NCBI GenBank assembly: GCA_037693485.1
Contig: CM075348.1
Coordinates: 7,316,001-7,380,000, forward strand
Direction: 5' to 3'
Length of the DNA: 64,000 nucleotides
Origin: Kitagawia praeruptora
Lineage: Eukaryota; Streptophyta; Magnoliopsida; Apiales; Apiaceae
Both the position numbers and the translations under genes were made by a program. The notes beneath the pieces are model-generated. The model was not told the DNA's origin and did no database searches. It saw only the letters and a program-made list of their open reading frames with translations. Each line of letters opens with the position of its first letter. Positions within the stretch are counted from its first letter, which is position 1. This document shows positions 42,684 through 53,500 of the stretch, piece by piece.

Positions 42684-43866
42684 TTCGACTGGCTAGCTTG
42701 TTGAGCAAGCTTAGCCAAAAAATCAGACGATGAATCTGCACAATCCCTGTGAGAAAGAGCAGTTTCAGAAGTAACCACAACATTACCATCTTCTACTTCC
42801 ATATACTCATGCACAGCAGGCCCACGTCTTCTTTTACGTTCCTCTAAGTTGAGCCCAGTTAATTCCTGATCTGACGGCCCAGTAATTATTTTTGAAATAA
42901 CATTTCCCTCCAATGATTTTGAAAAATCCAACTGAACAGCTGATCCCGCAACAAAAGCTCTGTTGTTAACCATATCCCTTGTTTCACTCCTTGATTGACC
43001 TTTGACTCCGTCTCCAACTGTATTATCATTTGAAAAATTTTGAAAATTGCTGGCACTCCCTTAATTTACGCCCCAATCATCTTCTTTCTCCCCACGCAGC
43101 CACTTACTACGTTCTTGACCCGCCATGCGCCGCGGCGGTGCTCGTAGCCAGACCCCCCATTCTCTGAGAGAATCATTTGCTCCCATACTCAATCTTTTGT
43201 TGCAGAACCTCTCTATGTGAGTTACCATTCCACACGTAAAACAGAAGTCACCCAATCTCTCATACTTGCACTGCACGATGCTTTCTGCTCCATTTCTCCT
43301 GCAAATCTTCTTCTTCCTCTTAAGAGGCTTCTTACATCAATGCTAATTCTAATTCTCATGCACTCACGCCATATACTAGAGTTGTTGTTTGGGTCATAGA
43401 CCAGAAAAGACCCAAAGAAATCACCTAGTTGTTTACCAGCTGCTTCTGTCATGAAACTATTAGGTAAACCATGCAGTTGAATCCAAATGGGTAACTCAAA
43501 CAATGGAACCTCTAATGGATCCATCCCCTTATCAATAGTGTTAATGACAAGCATCGCCCCATCAAAAGACCACGGGCCACCAGACAAAACCCATTGCATA
43601 TCATCGACATGGTAGAACTGGAATAAAAAGATACCAGGCTTAAGGTCCTTGATGTTTATACCTCGTACTGGACGCCAGATATCTGCAAGTTTCGACTTCA
43701 TAACTCTAACATTCAGATTCTTCTCAGTCAAAAAACGCCCCACCAAGCATAGCTCAAACTTGTTGGTGGCTTCCTCCACATGTTCTCCAAAGCATAAACC
43801 TTCGTTCTCTTCATCTTCAATATCCTGAGTAGCCATACGCTCATCAATATCATCAATCCTTGCCAT
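42680..43866 (-). pseudogene. LINE ORF1 (DUF4283 plus CCHC), broken
   Basis: From ATG 43866 the frame gives a DUF4283 domain (VGRFLTEKNLNVRVMKSKLA, WVLSGGPWSFDG, PIWIQLHGLP). A one-base slip near 43330 moves the CCHC knuckle (FCFTCGMVTHIERFC, 43250-43200) into another frame. That frame stops near 43061, and a third open piece (42973-42680) carries the Lys/Arg-rich tail before the ORF2 start. ORF1 normally encodes the RNA-binding chaperone of the LINE particle. Confidence 0.85.
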
Positions 43867-43945
43867 GACAGCAAAACTAAAACTCACACACTCAGAGGGA
43901 GGAGAGAAAAACAAGACTCACACACTCAGAGAGAGGAGAGAAAAA

Positions 43946-44261
43946 TTAAATTGGGTAATTTATTTAGAGATCCACTTGCATTCCAAAAAAAAAAAAAGTG
44001 ATATTAAATAGATGACTGTAGTTTCGTAAAAAAAAATAAAAAATAGATGACTATAGTTGTTACAGAAACAATACTAAAAAAGCAAAAAGAAATCAAAAAT
44101 TAGATTTATAATAATTGTGGAGACATACATGAAACCGGTCATGCATGGACAAACAAACCATGCATATTATTTGATGGTGAAAAGGCCAATATTTTCACTT
44201 CACATGATGCATCCAGCCATCCATGAAAATTTAAATTTAAATTTTAAATTTAAAATATACA
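43946..44261. other. AT-rich spacer between LINE and CNL gene
   Basis: Contains an A-run at about 43985-43997 and an A/T palindromic stretch near 44227-44255. No gene. Confidence 0.5.
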
Positions 44262-47200
44262 CTACCAATAGTGTATATTTAAATTTGGAATGTGACGAAC
44301 TTTGTAGAAATCTGGGCCTTCTGTACCATCTTCCGCCTTAATTTTATCTGTAAATGTAGTTGGCATATGATATATATACAGGGTTTTTAAGGAAGTCAAG
44401 TGTGTCAGTCCTTCCGGAAGCATCTCCAATTGTGAGGAATATGAAATTAATAATTCAGAGAGATTTGGCATGGCTCCTTGTTCCACCCTCCACCCTCTTA
44501 AACCTTTAACTTTCCCGAATTCCAATTTTTCAAGTTTTGGGAAACTCATAGCCAAACACACTATCTCTCCCTCCAAAAAATTGGCACCATCAAAATGTAG
44601 AATGCGTAGGTTGCCAAGTTCCCCTAGTAATTTCATCGGGTCTTCCTCGGTTTCAATATCCACCAACAATAGCTGGGTGAGACGCCCCGAGAAGCGAGTA
44701 TAGTCGTCCACCTTTGGAAATAATACACCCACCTTAGGAAATAATGGACCATTATTATCTATTGATAAAACATCAATATTGAAACACTCTAACAGTAAAT
44801 CCATACTAACTTCTTCGCCTGAAATTAATGAAACATGTGTCCACCGCAATTCCCTGGATTTGAAGAAATCAATTGTATTCTCTGCTGTGAGGTTTTCCTC
44901 AAAGATTATCTTGCCTTGAAAAACTTTGAGATTGGGTAATCCAAAGAGATCATGTGCATCACAGTATTCTGAGTTAAATTTGTAAATCACTTCTAACTCA
45001 TTCAAACCTTCCAATCTCAACTTCTTAGCTCTTCCTCTTACAAAGAAATCAACCGGAAGGTACAAGTGCTTTAACTTCTTCAGCTTCCACACAACATTCG
45101 GTATGCTCAAGGAATAACCATCCGTTAATCTTACATCAAGGGTTTCCAAATTTCTCAACTTCCCAATTGATGATGGCAAATAATTCAACCAACACCCACT
45201 CAAACACAAATACTTCAGGTAAACTAGCTCTGATATGCTTCTTATGCTCATTGAATATAATGTAACGGGCTGTCAACACCCGGAGCAATTTAAATTTCTC
45301 GAGATCAAATATTTTGCCCGGCCAGACTACCTTAGAGTACTTGCCCCATCCCCATTCATTCCAAAAGAAAAGAGATCGAACATGCAAAATCACACGTCGA
45401 TCATAAGGTTCCAACACATCTCTGTAATTAGCATAATATGAACGAACACACAATCTGCGAACTGTACTTGCTTTGGATTTAATGTCACGTTTGCGTTCTA
45501 AATCAATAACATTGATGACCCCTTCCTCTTTAACTTTAGAAAAGCATAAGTCTTGTATAAGGTCATGAACAACACATGTCCTGTACTTTGACCAGGATTC
45601 TCCTTCATCACTATGTGTTTCAATTCTAACAAGACTTCGATCTACTAATTCATCCAGATAACGTTCTGCTACATCCAACATCATCTCCCCTTGTGCTTTA
45701 TCTTCCACCGATATCAGACCTTCTCCCATCCAAAACATGTACAGTTTCTCGGTCTCGATTATTTCATCCTCTTTGTAATTGGCAAAACAAAGAAAACAAT
45801 GTCGCAAACGAGATGGTAGATTATCATAACTCAAGCCTAAAACCTGTCTCACCGTGTGATATTCATCATCATCATTAGTTAGTCCCTCACCCTTGGCCAG
45901 GTAAAAAGAAATATCTGTGTATATTTTCTCCCACTCTCTCAACAAATGTTTGCCTTTAAGAATCCCTCCTAGTGTTGATATTACTAGTGGTAAACCTTTG
46001 CAACTTTTAACCATTTTCCTTCCGATTTTTTCTATTTCTGAGTCTACTTTTATATCTGCAGAGAACATTTTACTGATATAAACATATATAGGCCATTGTT
46101 CCATGGAGAACCATCTTACGTGGAGAACCGTGGAGAACCACTTAAAATACATTATAATTGCTTTATATATAAGGGCCCCGCAGGGGCATCTTCACATAAA
46201 AGTCTTATAATTTTATACTCTATCTATTTATAAAAAAAAAAAAAAAAAAATTCAAAAAATGATGACGTGACAACATTTTTAAAATTTTTTTTTGATGAAT
46301 GGATAGAGGGTAGAATTATAAGACTTTTATATGAAGGGGCCCCGCCAGGGGGCCTTATATAAAGAACTATTTTAATGCATTTTAAGTGGTTCTCCACAGT
46401 TCTCCACGTAAGATGGTTCTCCCTAGGGTGGGACTCAACATATATAACATGTAGAATAACTAAATAAGACAATCAAATTACATTATAAATATCAAGTTAA
46501 TATTTTCTTTCTTGTAGTAGTAATTTTAATGTACTGTCTTTCATGTGTTGTACTCATAATTTTAAATTTTCTTTCATTGTATTTCAACTCAAAAGTTGCA
46601 TAACACTACATATGCTTGTCATAAGAAAGTAGTTAGCACTTGTATACATTTTCTAAAGTATCGAATAACTACGTATGAGAGATGTGTTTTTGTTGTAATC
46701 ACCTGGCAACTATGTTCGAAATATTACATTTTTGCATGCCCTTATACAGTCATACAGAACCCGCTGTCAAAATATTAGTATCGAACACAAAAATGAGAGT
46801 TTAGTAAAATTAACCTGGATGGTCATTTATCCTAGATTTCTTGGAAAGTAGATGCCAGCCCTCATCTTCCGTCAAACACGGAATTTCACAAACTGAACCT
46901 ATTTTGGCCACCTTTTTTTCACGAGTTGTGAGTAAGATTTTGCAACCACTAGTGGTCTCTCCAAGTGGAAAGGCAGGCTTTATCAATCTCCAAGAATCAA
47001 CAGTCCAGATGTCGTCAATAACTATAAAACACTTTTTTTCTTGTTGAACTTTGCGGAGTTCATCGACCAATTTCCCATCATCCATGCTTGAAACTTCTCC
47101 CTGCCTATCAGGGAGAAGTTGTTTAAGGATTCCTTTAAGAACTTTCTCCCAATCGAATTGCTGGCTAATACAAACCCACGCAAAAGCTTTGAAATGATCT

Positions 47201-47832
47201 CTAATTACAGCATGATTATAAAGTTTCTGAGCGAGGGTAGTTTTTCCTTGACCTCCCATTCCCCAAATTGAAATCAATTCACAACCCTTATCTTCCTTCT
47301 TTAGAAAAGATATTAGTTGCTCTATTTCCTTCTCCATCCCAATAAAATCTTTTTCAACTTCATGAGGAAATGAAATCCTCTGCGTTTTCAAATTGACTCG
47401 TGAACTTGAGGTTTCTCCTTCTTCTAGACCTTTTGTGATGCCATATGTTGATAGACTTTGTTGGATAGTAGCGAGCTTAGCTTTTATATCATTGATCTCC
47501 ATAGCAACATTGTGGCGGCTTATCAAATGACATGAGATGCAAGCAAATCTTCGTAGCGCCTTTTTGAAGCCGGAATTCGGTGTAACTTGTAGTGCAAAAA
47601 TCTCTATAACATCTTCAGTTCTGAAAGCAAGCACTTTAATACTGTCCACCCATCCACGTACTCTTTCATCTCTAATTTGTCTCTTATCAGCTTCTTTCAA
47701 GAAATTCTGCATTTGTTTCAGTTCTTCTTGAATATCTCTGATTTGACCTCTCACTCCATATAAAAGTTTGGATTCATAGATTAACAAATCTCCAAGTCTT
47801 TCCACAGCAAAAGAGACTATTGCATCAGCCAT
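44262..47832 (-). pseudogene. CC-NB-LRR resistance gene with LRR frameshift
   Basis: ATG 47832 (MADAIVSFAVERLGDLL). Exon 1 is 47832-46815; a 759-nt intron 46814-46056 (CAG|GTTAAT...CTGCAG|AT) joins in frame to exon 2. Exon 1 has the Rx-type coiled coil, P-loop GMGGQGKTT, kinase-2 FIVIDDIW and RNBS-B ILLTTREKKVA. Exon 2 has GLPLVISTLGG, RNBS-D CFLCFANYKEDE and an MHD-like VVHDLIQDL. Near 45255 the frame is lost in the first LRRs; the remaining LRRs continue open in another frame to a stop at 44262. The NB-ARC is a nucleotide-driven switch in immune receptors. Because of the frameshift this allele is probably dead or makes a truncated receptor of about 600 aa, unless an assembly error is involved. 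Confidence 0.87.
46105..46422. mobile_element. Foldback MITE inside the CNL intron
   Basis: 318 bp, almost entirely an inverted repeat. The left arm begins GGAGAACCATCTTACGTGG and the right arm ends with its inverse. The arms of about 130 bp stay similar through 'ggccccgc' and 'aaaagtcttataattct', flanking an A-run (46232-46250). It lies wholly within intron 46056-46814 and would form a long hairpin in the pre-mRNA. A clear TSD was not found. Confidence 0.85.
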
Positions 47833-48199
47833 CTTCGACAGTATTAGAAACAAATTTTAGTAATAGAAGTGAAAGAAGATGAACAGAAGCTTTTTGATCC
47901 TGTTTTCAAAATCAGGATGTGTTACATTAAAGAGTAATGTTATGTTTACAGAATTAAATACGGTGAATGATACAGAATGACTTGTCATAAGTTGTCTGTC
48001 ACTTTCTTCAACTAATTGTTCTCTACTTTGTTTCTCACCTTTGCTTTGTAACTTTTAATCTTCACCTACGAAGTAAGGCTTTAATTGTTCTTCACGTAAT
48101 ATCAGCTTAATTTGTGTTGCTTTTACGTCCTTTTTATCTTTTGCTAAAGATTATTCTTATGTTTTTTTCTTAATCAAGGATAGCATATATACTTGGTTA
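47833..48199. other. Upstream region of CNL gene
   Basis: Non-coding, probably the promoter and 5' leader for minus-strand transcription. No confident TATA box was picked. Confidence 0.4.
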
Positions 48200-48525
48200 C
48201 AGTGGCGGAGGCAGCTTTTGATTCCAGGGGTACTCCAGGGGAAAAAGTTATCTAGGTTTTTGTTTAAGCCCAGGCCAGGAGTTGATCACTATGTCATAAA
48301 TTATACTGAAATTTATGTTGGGACTCTAAAAAAGCAAAAAAGCAAAAAAAAATGGTGGACAATGGACTTAAACCAGTGACCACATTGTAAACACAACCTT
48401 AATGGCACACTCTGTACCAGCTAGGCAAGATACTACATGATCACTAGGAGTTAGATATGACTAAGATATCTAAAATTTCAGGGTATGCGGGCCGAACCTC
48501 TCGGTTCCATGTGGCTCCGCCCCTG
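48200..48525. mobile_element. hAT-type MITE with 8-bp TSD
   Basis: A 326-bp element with imperfect terminal inverted repeats: CAGTGGCGGAGGCAG at the left, and the right end whose inverse reads CAGGGGCGGAGCCAC. It is flanked by a perfect 8-bp duplication CTTGGTTA (48192-48199 and 48526-48533), the hAT signature. No coding capacity. Confidence 0.88.
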
Positions 48526-49546
48526 CTTGGTTAAACTGAATCAGCAAGCATCAGAGCTTGTTTGAAAGTTCTTAATTAGCTGCCTTTTCTGCACCTTCTC
48601 TGGTCGTGTACGTAACAAAAGCACAAGCTTGTGAGGAGTGAGGACCAACATTACAGTCTCAACTTCACCAGAAGGAAGCTATCCGTTAGGTCTTGCTCAA
48701 TGATTCTTTCACCAATCCCACCAACGTAGAGGGTTTTTTTTTATCTGTATACTCACGGTTGCTGTTATTCAAAAACAAACGAATACATTGAAGCTACAAA
48801 GTTGATATGAAATAAGTAATTTTATACTTAAAATTAATTAAATTCTCATAAAATTATCTTTTTTCCTAAATAATGATTAAAATTATATGTTTATATTAAT
48901 TAATTAATGTAGCACGGGTAATTTACTTTCTTATATTATATCTAATTTTATTCAAGTTAGAAGACCTACTTATATTTGGTTTAGATTATTAAATTTAATT
49001 TTGATATTTAAATAGAATACTACCATAAATCAAATAAACTTTTCAATACTTGATTTTAACATTATTATAGGAAATAGGTTTGATGGGAAGATGTATAGAA
49101 GGTATGATTATAGAAGTTAATATTTTTAATTAAAAGATAATATACATTAATTAAGAAAAAGAAATAAGGCAATAGGGAAGATATAATATAACTTGTATTT
49201 TTTAGGTGTGATTATAGAAGGTAATATGCATTAATCAAAAACGCAATAGAATGTATTATAATTTGTATTTTTTAGGTGTGATGGTAGATGGTAATATGTT
49301 TAAATTAAAAGTTAATATGCATTAATTAAAAAAGGTAATTAATTACTTTCTATTTTTTTATTAAATAAAAATAAGTGAAAATCAAACCGAAAGCAAAAAA
49401 CTTTCGAACGTGGAAACGTCTTGCCCTCCACCTGCCCGGCCCATATAATCTGAGCGCCGGATATCCTAGTCGTCGGTTTTCTCGCTCACTAATTAGCTTA
49501 CAAGTTATACTAAGAATAAAAAATATATATCCAACCCTAATCTCAG
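48526..49546. other. Intergenic region upstream of F-box gene
   Basis: AT-rich. Near 49090-49330 it contains three loose repeats of 'ggtgtgat(t/g)atagaagg(t)taatatgcattaat'. The last 150 bp include a GC-richer stretch expected of a plant core promoter or leader. Confidence 0.45.
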
Positions 49547-50145
49547 ATGACAACAATGGAGGAGGCCGAGGAGGAGCAGCAGCAGCTAATACACCAGAGT
49601 GTATCGTCAAGTAATTTTAATATGAGAGTGATGAAAACAAAAAATACCCTCATGCTGCCGGATGAGATATTCTACTATAACATACTGATTCGACTGCCAC
49701 CAAAATTTTTAGTGAGATATCGATTGGTTTGCAAATTGTGGAAATATAATTTGTCCAACCCAGAATTCGTAAAAGCTCACTTTACTCTTCAACACTCCTA
49801 CAAGGACCAAGATTTTCTTATAGGTCACAATTCTTGGTCATGTCATGGAGCAGTCATTATTACTCGCTCCCATGAAATTGCAGTTCCTGTAGGACCTTTA
49901 CGTTCTGAAACCTTGCTTGGTTCTATTAATGGTTTAGTTTGCATGGCCTCTGGAACAGAGTTTTCATTGTGGAACCCTGCTACTGGTCAAGCAAAGGAAA
50001 TTAATTTTCCGAATCATGATTGTAAGAAATGTAAACACCTTCTTGGATTTAGTTGGGATCCTCTGGGAGACGAATATAAGGTGGTGATAGTGTGCTATGT
50101 TTTGGGATATTCTTCGAATTCTTCAAAGCATCTTTATATTTACTC
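49547..50145 (+). pseudogene. F-box gene, 5' part (split by retrotransposon)
   Basis: ATG 49547. The F-box occupies about residues 37-77 (LPDEIFYYNILIRLPPKFLVRYRLVC start) and would bind SKP1 in an SCF ubiquitin ligase. It is followed by the start of an FBA/kelch-like substrate domain (SINGLVCMASG, SLWNPATG, LGFSWDPLGDEYKVV). At 50145 the Ty3/gypsy element begins; the open frame runs on into its LTR to a stop at 50237-50239, so the truncated protein would be 230 aa with about 31 LTR-encoded residues. The coding sequence resumes in phase at 55696. Confidence 0.88.
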
Positions 50146-50498
50146 TGTAACAGACTCACTTAGGGGGCCAGTAAAGCACGTGTATGCAAGACGTGGACCA
50201 AAGGGCAGAAATGAGAAAGCAGCAAAGAGTGGAGGATAAGGTCGTAATTTCAGGTTGAAGGCAAGAGGTAGAGAAATAGGGCACAGGGGAAAAGAGAGGC
50301 ATCGAAGAATATAGATCTGCTTTCTTTTCTTTTCTTGTGGGAGAGACTAGCCTCTCGAAAGCTAGATTATCTGTGTTCATGTTTATTCTCATAATTTGCT
50401 GTACTGAAGCCTTATTAGCATTGATTAATTCGTAAGATCTGTGGTGTTTTCCTTTATATTCGTGGTTGATTGTTTAAGTAGAGTTCCATTCTGTTACA
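50146..50498 (+). repeat. 5' LTR of chromovirus
   Basis: 353 bp. It is followed by 'ag' and then the primer site. Its first 94 bp are translated as the end of the interrupted F-box frame. Confidence 0.95.
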
Positions 50499-50500
50499 AG

Positions 50501-50512
50501 TGGTATCAGAGC
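50501..50512 (+). other. Primer-binding site (initiator Met tRNA type)
   Basis: TGGTATCAGAGC two bases after the 5' LTR; the gag ATG follows at 50522. Confidence 0.9.
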
Positions 50513-50521
50513 GTTTGATTC

Positions 50522-53500
50522 ATGGGGCCGCCAACAGTCGCACAGAGGGTGGATCAGCTAGAAGAGAAGGCAGCCAACATCGATGAAACGATGGCAATCA
50601 TGGTAGCTAAGGCGGTGGAGACAGGGATTAATTCGATGAAACATTCTCTTACGGAGCTGTTGATGGAGAATCAGACAGCGGCGGCTCGAAAGAACAAGGA
50701 AGAGTTGGATGAGATGATGGCAAGAATGGAGGGCCGTATTAATCGATCCAGAGAACAGCAAGAACAAGTGTTAAGTCTGATGAGGGCTGAACAGCTCAAG
50801 TTTTGTTCAGAAATACGATCCACGGTGGCTGAGCTATATGTAAAGGGTAGTCAAGTTTGGGAAAAAGGGGAACACAGTCAGGCTGGGTCGGCCATGGTGA
50901 ACTCAGTTGTTGGGGGAAATGGAGTGGGTACCGTTCAAACAGAGAAGAATGTAGGGGATGACACAGTGGTGAGGGGAAGTAGCGGGGGAAACGCAGGATT
51001 TGGTGGTTGTGGTAGTGGGGGATCCGGACAAGGACCCGGAAACTGGAGGTACCGGAAATTGGACATGCCAATCTTTGATGGAACCGATCCGGATGGATGG
51101 ATCTTGAGAGTGGAGAGGTACTTTGAGTTCTATCGTTTGACAGAGAATGAGATGCTGGAATCTGTGGCCGTAGCTTTGGAGGGAGATGCCTTACGATGGT
51201 ACCAATGGGAGCAAAACCGACATCCTATACGGTTGTGGAGTGATTTGAAGAAATTCATGTTAAGGCAGTTTCGTCCCATAGCTGGTGGGTCACTCTACGA
51301 ACAATGGCTAGCTACTGTACAGTTGACCACGGTGGGTGATTACAAGAGAAGGTTCATTGAAACGGCTGCCCCCTTGGATCGAATTGCTGAGAATATCTTG
51401 ATGGGGCAATTTATAAACGGGTTGAAAGATGAGATAAGAGTAGAGGTCCGTTTACTCAACCCAGTCAACGTGGAGCAAGCTATGGAGTTAGCTTCAAGGG
51501 TTGAGGAGAGGAACAAAGTAACCAACAATCGTAGGCCGTTGTTGAGTTCGATCAAAACCACTTCTGGGTCGGTGATGAGTTCATTTAATCGGGGAAGTGT
51601 AGTGAGTTCAGCTGGGTACAATGCTTCACAAACAGGTCCACTTAGTAACCGCAGTTGGAATGCCACTCCATCCGAATCACAAGGGTCAGTGGCATCACCA
51701 AGAAATACCAATCAGAGTGGAGCAAGTAAATCACCACCAGAATTCCGTAGGCTCACTGAAAAGGAACTCCAAGAGAAGAAGGCCAAGGGGATATGTTTTA
51801 GGTGTGATGACAAATGGACCTTGGGGCACCGCTGTAGGAGGAAGGAACTGAGCGTGATTCTGATTGACGAAGAAGAGGACGAGGATACGGACGGGGGAAG
51901 TACAGAACCACCGCCATCTCCAACAGACGAACTGATCACTGAGGTATCTCTAAACTCTGTTGTAGGCATTTCAAACCCAAAGACCATGAAGCTCCGGGGA
52001 AAAATTGAGGACAAAGAGATCATTGTAATGGTTGACCCCGGAGCCACGCATAATTTTATATCATTGGCTGTTGTGAAACTATTGGGATTAGCTATTGAGG
52101 AATCTGGGGGTTTTGGGGTCTCGTTGGGTAACGGAGAGATGATAAAAGGGAATGGGATCTGTCGTGAGGTGAGTGTGCAGCTAGATGGAAGGCTGGTAGT
52201 TTGTGAGGATTTTTTGCCATTGGAATTAGGCACTTCGGATGTAATCTTGGGTATTAAGTGGCTGGAAACCTTGGGACCGGTTACTACAAACTGGAAGACG
52301 CAGGTGATGTGCTTTGAATTAGGGGGCAGTAAAGTAACACTAAAAGGGGACCCGTCATTGATTAAGTCGAAAATTTCTCTAAAGGCCAAGCTAAGGAGCC
52401 TGCGTAAAGAAGGAAAGGGGTATTGGGTGGAGTTTAACCACATGGCTGCGAGTAAGGAGGCAGAAAATACAGGTAGGAAACAAGGGGATGTTGTAGCTGA
52501 GTCTGTGAGAATGGTTGTCAACAATTATGCAGGGGTATTCACCGAGCCGAGTGGGTTACCGCCTTTAAGAGGCCACGAGCACAACATTAATCTGAAAACC
52601 GGAAGTGATCCCGTAGGAGTGAGACCGTATCGGTACCCTCAATGTCAAAAAGATGAGATAGAACGGTTGGTTCGGGACATGTTGGATGCGGGAATTATTC
52701 AGCCTTCGAAGAGTGCATTTTCGAGCCCGGTGCTACTAGTGAAAAAGAAAGACGGGTCTTGGCGATTCTGCGTGGACTATAGGGCTCTCAACAAGGAGAC
52801 AGTACCGGATAAATATCCCATACCCGTCATTGAAGAGTTGATGGATGAACTACATGGAGCAAAAAAATTTTCAAAGTTGGATTTAAAAGCGGGTTACCAC
52901 CAGATTCGTGTAAGGGCAGAAGACGTGCACAGAACCGCTTTTAGGACTCATGACGGTCATTACGAATTTCTTGTGATGCTGTTTGGGCTTATGAACGCCC
53001 CCGCCACTTTTCAATCATTGATGAACGATGTTTTTAGGCCTTTTTTGAGGAGATTTGTGTTGGTGTTCTTCGACGACATCTTGGTGTATAGTAAAACAGT
53101 TGAAGAGCACGTTTCGCACCTCCACACGGTTTTGAGCACACTAGAACAGCACAGCCTGTATGCAAACATGAAGAAGTGCGCGTTTGGACAGTCCACCATA
53201 TCTTATTTGGGTCATATGATTACAGGGGAGGGGGTAGCTGTGGATATGGAGAAAATTGAGGCAATGGTGAACTGGCCTCTACCTAGTAACTTGAGGGAAC
53301 TTAGGGGATTTTTGGGACTGACCGGTTACTACCGGAAATTTATCGCCCATTATGCCCAGATTGCCCAACCCTTGACAAATCAGTTGAAGAAAGATTGCTT
53401 TGGGTGGTCAGACGAAGCAACTCGAGCATTTGAAAATCTGAAATCAGCCATGGTCAGCCCCCCGGTACTGATCCTTCCTAATTTTCAAGAAAACTTCGTG

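Larger units (their letters stand above)
40764..43945 (-). mobile_element. LINE (L1-type), 5' half
   Basis: The minus-strand 5' part of the LINE whose 3' half is at 18380-20591. It carries ORF1 (DUF4283 and zinc knuckle), the endonuclease and the N-terminal RT. The 5' leader (43867-43945) contains a tandem pair of 'actcacacactcagag(g/a)gaggagagaaaa'. Together the halves make about 5.4 kb, a full-length plant L1. I found no certain TSD for the LINE itself. Confidence 0.9.

Noticed and set aside
46055..46152. ATG at 46152 as start of a separate NB-ARC protein
   Set aside because: That stretch is intron and MITE sequence; the CNL frame is joined by splicing at 46056.
51712..52524. 270-aa minus-strand frame opposite the chromovirus gag-protease
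   Set aside because: Antisense shadow of an intact polyprotein; no recognised domain.
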